Positions 29,116 to 34,843 of a DNA stretch of 34,843 bases are shown piece after piece; the stretch's first letter is position 1; the number at the start of each line of letters is the position of its first letter. Below the pieces are notes generated by a model. It ran no database searches, was not told the origin of the DNA, and saw only the letters and a program-made list of their open reading frames with translations. Source of the stretch: Phoenicibacter sp963592435. Lineage in GTDB: Bacteria > Actinomycetota > Coriobacteriia > Coriobacteriales > Eggerthellaceae. The translations under genes and the position numbers were made by a program. The DNA is taken from contig CAVAWT010000016.1 of the NCBI GenBank assembly GCA_963592435.1, positions 1-34,843 of the forward strand, given 5' to 3'.

Positions 29116-30672
29116 CTATTTTTGTAAATAATTTCTCAAAACTCCGCAACGCGATGGATGGCGCAATTTTGAAAGCGTCTTACTCTCAATTTGGCGAATT
29201 CTCTCACGCGTCACCTTGAACTCGCGACCAACTTCCTCAAGAGTGTGAGGATGCCCATCCTCCAAGCCAAATCTGAGCAAAATGACTTTGCGCTCGCGCT
29301 CCCCAAGAGTGTCAAGAACTTCACGAATTTGTTGCTGGAGCATCGCATAACGCGCAGCCTCAGCAGGGTCAACCGCCTTCTCGTCCTCAATGAAATCACC
29401 GAGCTGAGAATCCTCTTCTTCACCAATTGGTGTTTCAAGAGAAACTGGGTCTTGTGCAATTTTTTGAATTTCTTGCACGCGCTCTGGAGTTATCTCCATC
29501 TTCTCAGCAATCTCCTCTGGAGTTGCATCTCGTCCCAATTGCTGTTGCAATGACCTTTGCGTTCTAACGAGCTTGTTAATCGTTTCAACCATGTGCACTG
29601 GAATGCGAATTGTGCGCGCTTGATCTGCGATAGCGCGAGTTATTGCTTGACGAATCCACCAAGTCGCATAGGTTGAAAACTTATATCCACGTTTATATTC
29701 AAACTTTTCAACAGCACGAATGAGGCCTAGGTTTCCTTCTTGGATGAGATCAAGCAACGAAAGACCACGTCCAATGTAGCGTTTTGCATTCGCAACAACA
29801 AGCCTCAAATTGGCTTCCATGAGTGCAGCTCGTGCGTCAAGTCCAACATTTTCAATTCGAGTCAGGCGGCGCTTATCTCGGCGCGACAGCTCAATTCCAG
29901 CTTCTTCCGCAGCATCGAGCTCCTCAGTTGCTTTGAGTCCCGCCTCGATTTTCATCGCCAAATCAACCTCTTCTTCCTTCGTTAGAAGGTTAACTTTGCC
30001 GATTTCTTTTAGATACATTCGAATGGGGTCGCCTGTCAAAAGCGTCCTCGAGATGTCGACGTTTCTTCTGTGAGTCCCAGCCTTTGTTCGAGGCGTGACA
30101 GTCTTTAGAGTTTTGACAGCTTCTTCAGTCGCTTTGAGCTCTTCATCAGGAATTCCTTCCAAGATGTCGTCTTCGTCAACTTCAACTTCTTCATCTGCTT
30201 CTCCTGACAAAATGTCATCATCAGTTGGAAGAACTTCTTCGTCTTCCACCATGTGAAGCTCTCCATCATTGGAAGCAACAACAACGCTCGTCTCCTGCTC
30301 ATCACCATCTGTTGCTTCAGGAGCTGACGATTTGGTCTCTTCAGTTTTTTTAGAAGCCTTCTTCCTCGTCGCTCTTTTCTTCTTAAGCTTACCTGTTGCA
30401 ACCTCAGATTCGGTGACAACCTTTTCTTCTGCTTCAGATTCAACCTCAGTTTTCTTTGAAGCACGAGGCTTTCTTGTCGTCTCTTTTTTGGTCGCGCTCT
30501 TCTTTTTCTTTTCGGAATCGCTCTTGGCTTCGGAAGTCTTCTTAGCAGAAGTCGATTTTTTTGCAGTCGTCTTTTTAGCCACAGTTTTCTTGCTCGAAGA
30601 AGTCGCTTTTGCCTTTGTTTCTTTATTCTCTTGTTCGCCAGTATTTTTTGGAGTTTTTGACTTAGCAGCCAT
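29116..30672 (-). CDS. rpoD: Housekeeping sigma factor (sigma-70 / SigA)
   Basis: A 518-residue primary sigma factor. Residues 1-~205 are low complexity, rich in Lys, Ala, Ser and Glu (TTAKKSTSAKKTS ...) and then acidic, as in actinobacterial SigA/HrdB. Region 1.2 begins TGDPIRMYLKEIGKVNLLT. Region 2 contains DLIQEGNLGLIRAVEKFEYKRG and YKFSTYATWWIRQAITRAIADQ, with residues that read the -10 box. Region 3 is VETINKLVRTQRSLQQQLG. Region 4 ends with the helix-turn-helix TLEEVGREFKVTRERIRQIE. An alternative frame through the N-terminal part is also long, because of the repeated AAG/GAA codons, but it is a shadow. A start at ATG 30672 follows GGAGG. Confidence 0.97.
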   Translation of the reverse strand: MAAKSKTPKNTGEQENKETKAKATSSSKKTVAKKTTAKKSTSAKKTSEAKSDSEKKKKSATKKETTRKPRASKKTEVESEAEEKVVTESEVATGKLKKKRATRKKASKKTEETKSSAPEATDGDEQETSVVVASNDGELHMVEDEEVLPTDDDILSGEADEEVEVDEDDILEGIPDEELKATEEAVKTLKTVTPRTKAGTHRRNVDISRTLLTGDPIRMYLKEIGKVNLLTKEEEVDLAMKIEAGLKATEELDAAEEAGIELSRRDKRRLTRIENVGLDARAALMEANLRLVVANAKRYIGRGLSLLDLIQEGNLGLIRAVEKFEYKRGYKFSTYATWWIRQAITRAIADQARTIRIPVHMVETINKLVRTQRSLQQQLGRDATPEEIAEKMEITPERVQEIQKIAQDPVSLETPIGEEEDSQLGDFIEDEKAVDPAEAARYAMLQQQIREVLDTLGERERKVILLRFGLEDGHPHTLEEVGREFKVTRERIRQIESKTLSKLRHPSRCGVLRNYLQK

Positions 30673-30744
30673 GCTTTTGAAAATGCCTCCTGATATATAA
30701 AATTACGGACGATATATTTTATCACAACACATCGCCAAAACATC

Positions 30745-30767
30745 TTAAGAATTAAAAAAATTCTTAA
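30745..30767. other. AT-rich palindrome upstream of rpoD
   Basis: TTAAGAATT and AATTCTTAA form a perfect 9 bp inverted repeat with a 5 nt A-rich centre. It may be a promoter-region operator or a second part of the terminator of the gene before rpoD. Confidence 0.35.
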
Positions 30768-30775
30768 TAGTGACG

Positions 30776-30811
30776 AAAACAGGTTTAGCCTTTTGTTGAC
30801 TAAACCTGCTC
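30776..30811 (-). terminator. Rho-independent terminator of the beta-helix gene
   Basis: On the minus strand GCAGGTTTAG and CTAAACCTG pair around an 11 nt loop, followed by TTTTC. Confidence 0.75.
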
Positions 30812-30846
30812 TCGATTAAACGTAATGACTATTTTTCTGCCGACTC

Positions 30847-32238
30847 CTAAAGCTTACGTTGCCACAAATCCCCACCATGGTCGTTACCATGAGTTACATA
30901 ATAGCTGTTCGACAAATCCATGAAATATGTGCCATCGTAATAGGTTGTAATCTGTTTGCCAATCATCCTAGTGCCAGTTGATTCTGTGCGAATGCCGACG
31001 CTCGAACCTTGATCAACTCCTCCCAAGATGTATGAATTAAAAAACCAATTGCCATTTAAAAACAGATCATCAGGTGATCCGTCAACACCACGCGTGTTAT
31101 CTTTTATGATAACCTTGCCCTTAAGAGTGATGTCTCTGTAAGCTGAGTTGAAGATTCCGCCGCCTTCGTTTCCGCCACCACAAATGTTGTCGGTGATGGT
31201 GCAGTCTTCTATCACATTTTCTTTGCCTTGATTCAGGATCGCGCCACCGTTTTCGTCGGCTTCATTCTTCTGAAGAGTGATGCCAAAGCATCCGCCATAG
31301 GAACCTTTGAAAGTGACTCCGCCACCCTCCTTACCAGCATTGTCCTTTATGACAGCCGTTTTGTCGCTTGAAGAGATGCTGCAATAGGAATTCGCAAAAT
31401 AAACTCCGCCACCCTGTCCATCTTTAATTTTTTTATTATTACTAATCGAAGAGTTGTTGTTCATCTGGATTCTGATGCCATCGAAGTTAGAGTAAACACC
31501 GCCACCCTTGTCTCCTGCATTATTGTCTATGGAGCTGTTGTCCATATAAATGTGTGAGTCTTCGCCCGCAATAACACCACCACCTCCATCTGCACATCTG
31601 TTAAATTGAATGGTGGCGCCGTTTTTCATATAAAGATTACAGTTGTTGCAGAGCGCAACTCCGCCACCAGAATAGGCAGTATTACCAGCAACAGCAACAT
31701 TGTCGATCGTGCATGATGCGTTATCCAAAACGGCTATGCCTCCACCTGGATCTCCATTATGTCCTCCCGTCAAAAGACCACCAGCCCAGACCTCATGCTC
31801 AGATGCAGTGCCGTCACTATTAGGACCATTGTAAGTAAATTTGTGTGGCTCCGCTGTAGACGTCAAATTTAACTCGGCATTTTTTAACACAAAAAGAACA
31901 GCGCACCTCATCCTAGCCGTAATCGTCATTGAATGACCATTCATGTCAATTGTAACTTTTTTGCCCTCTGCAATTTCCGTCTTTACTCGTAGCGTCCAAT
32001 CGCTCGTCAAGACAAGCGTTTTGCTCTCTTGGGAATCTTTGTTTACTTGGGCATCCTTTATTGCTTTTATTTCATCTTTGTAATAGGTCCTCACACCCTG
32101 TGAGTCCTCAATGTAAGAAGTATTTACTATCGTCGCTTGTGCCGAAGGAATCGAGTTGAAAAAGAACATTCCAAAAGCGCACACAACGGCAAATACAACA
32201 ATTGAGATCCACGCTATCTTTAATCCAGTTTTGTTCAT
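30847..32238 (-). CDS. Secreted right-handed beta-helix protein
   Basis: A 463-residue exported protein. The N-terminal signal-anchor is NKTGLKIAWISIVVFAVVCAFGMFFFNS. After LTSDWTLRVKTEIAEGKKVTIDMNGHSM come eight or so turns of a parallel beta-helix with repeated GGGV/GGGI steps (DPGGGIAVLDNASCTIDN, YSGGGVALCNNCNLYMKN, GDKGGGVYSNF, KEGGGVTFKG, EGGGIFNSA). Such folds carry glycan lyases or adhesins. No catalytic residues were identified. No cell-wall sorting signal is seen. The ATG at 32238 is preferred over a GTG ten codons upstream, though neither has a strong ribosome binding site. It is downstream of a large secreted protein on the same strand, with a terminator between them. Confidence 0.82.
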   Translation of the reverse strand: MNKTGLKIAWISIVVFAVVCAFGMFFFNSIPSAQATIVNTSYIEDSQGVRTYYKDEIKAIKDAQVNKDSQESKTLVLTSDWTLRVKTEIAEGKKVTIDMNGHSMTITARMRCAVLFVLKNAELNLTSTAEPHKFTYNGPNSDGTASEHEVWAGGLLTGGHNGDPGGGIAVLDNASCTIDNVAVAGNTAYSGGGVALCNNCNLYMKNGATIQFNRCADGGGGVIAGEDSHIYMDNSSIDNNAGDKGGGVYSNFDGIRIQMNNNSSISNNKKIKDGQGGGVYFANSYCSISSSDKTAVIKDNAGKEGGGVTFKGSYGGCFGITLQKNEADENGGAILNQGKENVIEDCTITDNICGGGNEGGGIFNSAYRDITLKGKVIIKDNTRGVDGSPDDLFLNGNWFFNSYILGGVDQGSSVGIRTESTGTRMIGKQITTYYDGTYFMDLSNSYYVTHGNDHGGDLWQRKL

Positions 32239-32370
32239 CTTAAATCTCGCTTTCGTTTGCCTTTCCACACATCACTATATTACCACAAATTATTAATAAT
32301 TCAACTGTAATTTTAAAAAAATTATCAAAATAAAAGCCTTGCTCGCTTTTCTTTATTTAATGAAATAAAA

Positions 32371-32406
32371 ACAAAAACCGTTCCTGCTTAAAAAGCAAGA
32401 ACGGTT
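32371..32406 (-). terminator. Rho-independent terminator of the second large secreted-protein gene
   Basis: On the minus strand AACCGTTCTTGCTT and AAGCAGGAACGGTT form a 14 bp stem with one mismatch-tolerant pair, followed by TTTGTTTTT. Confidence 0.88.
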
Positions 32407-32438
32407 CGATGTTTGAGTTAGCTTATGCTGACTTTTGG

Positions 32439-34843
32439 TTAGAAGCAGAAAGCAGGCACAACGCCATACAAATAGTTGGCGTCGTTGTAGTTCGGAGAGC
32501 CGTTGCTGCTCATACGGCCGAAGCTGAGGGAGGTGTACACATAAGGCGAACGAAGCCACCAATACGTGTAGCTGGAACCAGTCGGATTGCCACCTGCACG
32601 GGTGAGATTCATATTTGCGATGACAGTGTTAGAACCAGTTGGGTTAGTTACATTAGTCTTGCACCAATCATACTGAGTTCCTTCAACTTTGTAATAGTTA
32701 GGAATCCAAGATGAGCTTTCACCAAAAATTTCGCTATATGACAACAACCAGAATTGATCAGATGTAGTGCTGCCTTCTGTCCAGCTACCATAGCTACCAG
32801 AGGTTGTTACTTTGGTGATGGTCTTAGCACCAGTAGACTCATCACTTGTGCAAAGGTTACTCAAGCCTGCTTTTACGTAAGTGCTCATGGTAGTGTTTCG
32901 CATAAGAGAGTCTGCCCAGCTGCCAGCGTTGGTGTCTTCAGAGTTCATCTGCTGTGCCGTAGGTAGCGAATGCGTTGCCATGAAGGTTACGGCAGAGCCA
33001 TCACCGCTTGCAGCATCAGTTGAATCATTTAGGTGCTCACCTACTTGGATGATGCGAAATTCTACAAATTTATCTGCGCTCTGAGTCGCATCATCGCCAT
33101 TCCATGCAGTGTAGAGATGGTATGCATCGTTGTTCATGAGCGTTTGATATTCTTGAAATTTCGAGGTTGCCTCTTCAGATGCCCCATCTGCGATCTCTTG
33201 TTTAATTTGTTCAATGTCTGCCTCGATCACGTCTTGGTTTTTATATATATCACTTGCAATCGCTGATTCTGGAGTAGGGTCGTCTTTTCCAGCTACCATC
33301 ATCCAGTAATCATTCTTCCTGATCTCCCAGTTGACACTCTTGCTGCCTTCATAATTTGGTGCCAACCCTGAGACTGTGAGAACATAATTACCGACATTAA
33401 CTGCAGAGCAATCGTTCGACATCTCATAATCAACATCTTCTGTTAATGTCCTGCCACCGATCGTCACTGTTACTTTTGGCGCGACGTCAGCGCCAGTGTA
33501 GTGAAATGTTTCCTTATCAAGCGTCACTGTCGCATTGGCAAGATTTGCTTTTTGAATCGTGAAAGGATAGGTGATGCTGCCAGTAAAATTGTTCTTCGCG
33601 GTGATCGTGAGAGTGTAATCTCCAGGATCAGTGGCTTGATTGTTGCTCACTTCATAATCAACGCTACCAAGCGCAATTCCTCCTGCTATGACAGTCGAGA
33701 CAGCTTGAGTTTGCAAAGTGCCATCATAAACAAGCTGTCTGCCGAGGGTGACAACTGCGCCTGTCTTATTTATGTCAAGAGGCAAAATTTTAAACTCTGC
33801 TGTTGCCTCGCCAGTGCAATTGCCCTTTCCTGTCACCTTCAAAGTGTAGGTGCCAGCGTTTTTCTGCGTGTTGTTTGAAACTGTGAAATCTGATGAAGAA
33901 ACGGTGACTCCATTTTTAACGACTTTTGACACAATTTGCGTTTGCTCAGCTGTGTTGTATGTCAAGGTTGAAGCGTTTCCGAAATATACCGTTCCACCAG
34001 AAATGTCTAGGGGCGAGATCGTGAAATTATATGTTTTTGAGCCTGTGTAGGCACCAATTCCATAAATCGTTATTGTGCCACCAGAAGTGGCTGCTTGGGT
34101 GTTTGTGCCATAGGACACTTTATAGTCAACGTCAAGCGTCAAGCCCGTGACAGAAGCTTCTGGTTTAATCTGCTTGCCAGTGTAGGTCTTGTTTGATTGA
34201 TCCACGACAGCTTTTGTGAAATCCAGCTCTTGGATACCTTTGGAATAGGCGTACCAAGCAACGCCTTCTTCGCGCCAGAGGTTTTTAACAAGATAGTCGT
34301 TTTCTTCTTTAGATATTGTGTAGTTATGCGTGCCAGTTTCTGCAAAAGGGTTATATTGACGATATACCTCGATGCGATCATCCTCACCCTCGTCGACAGA
34401 GTACCACCCAACTCCTTCATACGACCAACCTGCAGCCTGAACCCTGTCACATTCGTCTTTGTCTGTTGTGTAGTGATGATCGCCACCTTCGACATAGGGG
34501 TTATAGAGACGATAGACTGGTGTGTCTGTTTCATAACCAGGCGCGATCCACCCAGTGCCCTCGTCGGTCCATCCAGCTTTAACAACGTTGTTTTTCTCTT
34601 CTTCATTGGATGTGTAGAAGTGCTCGCCAGTCCATTTATTATAAAGACGATACATCGTTATGCGCGAAGGTCCTGCGCTAGCTAACTCTGCCTGCTCGGG
34701 AGCAAGACTATCATCGCTCGCCACTCCATCGTTTGAGGGATTAGAGTTGTCAACGCACGCCATCCTGAGCTCGGGCGCGAGCCCGATGCGAAGGATCTGC
34801 TCAATAGCTGGCACAGACTTGCTGGTTTTAGAGTCTGATGCCT
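32439..34843 (-). CDS. Large secreted protein, second paralogue (5' end outside window)
   Basis: The frame continues off the right edge, where ASDSKTSKSVPAIEQILRIG matches the paralogue at 21772-24198 (SDTKPSKSAPALEQILRVG). The signal peptide is therefore missing from view. A GTG at 34814 is internal. Three DUF5648-like repeats (YNKWTGEHFYTS, YNPYVEGGDHHYTT, YNPFAETGTHNYTI) are followed by four Ig-like units, the first opening NKTYTGKQIKPEASVTGL. A linker and a C-terminal DUF6273-like domain follow (FWLLSYSEIFGE ... YWWLRSPYVY ... GVVPAFCF). The InlB-type repeat of the paralogue is replaced by a helical linker (ASDIYKNQDVIEADIEQIKQ). No wall anchor is seen. It is probably a surface or secreted binding protein. 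Confidence 0.85.
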   Translation of the reverse strand, partial: ASDSKTSKSVPAIEQILRIGLAPELRMACVDNSNPSNDGVASDDSLAPEQAELASAGPSRITMYRLYNKWTGEHFYTSNEEEKNNVVKAGWTDEGTGWIAPGYETDTPVYRLYNPYVEGGDHHYTTDKDECDRVQAAGWSYEGVGWYSVDEGEDDRIEVYRQYNPFAETGTHNYTISKEENDYLVKNLWREEGVAWYAYSKGIQELDFTKAVVDQSNKTYTGKQIKPEASVTGLTLDVDYKVSYGTNTQAATSGGTITIYGIGAYTGSKTYNFTISPLDISGGTVYFGNASTLTYNTAEQTQIVSKVVKNGVTVSSSDFTVSNNTQKNAGTYTLKVTGKGNCTGEATAEFKILPLDINKTGAVVTLGRQLVYDGTLQTQAVSTVIAGGIALGSVDYEVSNNQATDPGDYTLTITAKNNFTGSITYPFTIQKANLANATVTLDKETFHYTGADVAPKVTVTIGGRTLTEDVDYEMSNDCSAVNVGNYVLTVSGLAPNYEGSKSVNWEIRKNDYWMMVAGKDDPTPESAIASDIYKNQDVIEADIEQIKQEIADGASEEATSKFQEYQTLMNNDAYHLYTAWNGDDATQSADKFVEFRIIQVGEHLNDSTDAASGDGSAVTFMATHSLPTAQQMNSEDTNAGSWADSLMRNTTMSTYVKAGLSNLCTSDESTGAKTITKVTTSGSYGSWTEGSTTSDQFWLLSYSEIFGESSSWIPNYYKVEGTQYDWCKTNVTNPTGSNTVIANMNLTRAGGNPTGSSYTYWWLRSPYVYTSLSFGRMSSNGSPNYNDANYLYGVVPAFCF

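Noticed and set aside
30105..30743. A 212-codon Lys/Leu/Arg-rich frame on the minus strand, overlapping the start of rpoD
   Set aside because: It is a frame shadow of the Lys/Ala/Glu-rich N-terminus of the sigma factor, with low-complexity content and no family.
34812..34814. GTG as the start of the second large secreted protein
   Set aside because: The frame continues upstream with residues matching the paralogue's mature N-terminus, so the gene begins outside the window.
1..34843. CRISPR array, prophage or integrative element
   Set aside because: No regular short repeats with spacers, integrase, transposase or phage structural gene was found. The repeats seen are dispersed and hairpin-like.

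Overview
The window looks like a chromosomal stretch from an obligately anaerobic, amino-acid and amine-fermenting bacterium, most likely an actinobacterium of the class Coriobacteriia. This is inferred, not proven. The housekeeping sigma factor carries a long Lys/Ala/Glu-rich N-terminus of the actinobacterial SigA type. The secreted proteins have the DUF5648-like, Ig-like and DUF6273-like layout common in gut Coriobacteriia. The metabolic genes (component B of a Grd reductase with selenocysteine, a double-cubane-cluster reductase with its ATP-dependent activase, a ferredoxin) belong to strict anaerobes. Base composition looks like the mid-40s % GC, with very AT-rich promoter regions.

Layout. 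1-2300: start of a minus-strand gene, a patatin-like lipase, a block of repeats, and tmRNA (minus). 2994-8580: a BCCT-family betaine/carnitine/choline transporter, a DUF3841 gene that seems to start at AUU, and a two-gene operon for component B of a betaine-type Grd reductase. The second Grd gene is read through an in-frame UGA as selenocysteine. 8640-11823: an inverted-repeat element, a CmpB-type membrane protein and a TetR regulator. 11847-16264: a compact minus-strand cluster serS, three small genes, pdxY, argF. 16548-20996: a plus-strand redox cluster with two 2-hydroxyacyl-CoA dehydratase/double-cubane paralogues, a DUF3343 (Se/S carrier-like) protein, an activase, a YedF-like protein and a 2[4Fe-4S] ferredoxin. 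21356-21447: tRNA-Ser(GGA). 21772-24198: a large secreted protein. 24491-26785: metN-metI-metQ. 27071-28946: a TPP riboswitch and thiX-thiY. 28973-30672: tRNA-Asn(GTT) and rpoD. 30847-34843: a secreted beta-helix protein and a second large secreted protein, cut by the window edge.

How the genes may work together. The BCCT carrier can import betaine, and the Grd B component would bind and activate it. The rest of the reductase (GrdA, GrdC, GrdD) and the Sec machinery must lie elsewhere. The 16.5-21 kb cluster forms a plausible chain in which a ferredoxin supplies electrons, the activase uses ATP to drive one-electron transfer, and a double-cubane or dehydratase protein acts on the substrate. 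DUF3343 and YedF suggest a link to selenium or sulfur handling. The two large surface proteins are paralogues. One has a G9 tract at its translation start, a candidate for phase variation.

Intergenic DNA is rich in repeats: a hairpin family built on GGGTCAGACC/GGTCTGACCC, a ~200 bp repeat, a 26 bp direct repeat around a long inverted repeat, ~106-109 bp hairpins that begin exactly at the 3' CCA of tmRNA and tRNA-Ser, and two 21 bp palindromes upstream of serS and tRNA-Ser. No CRISPR array, rRNA, transposase or integrase was seen.
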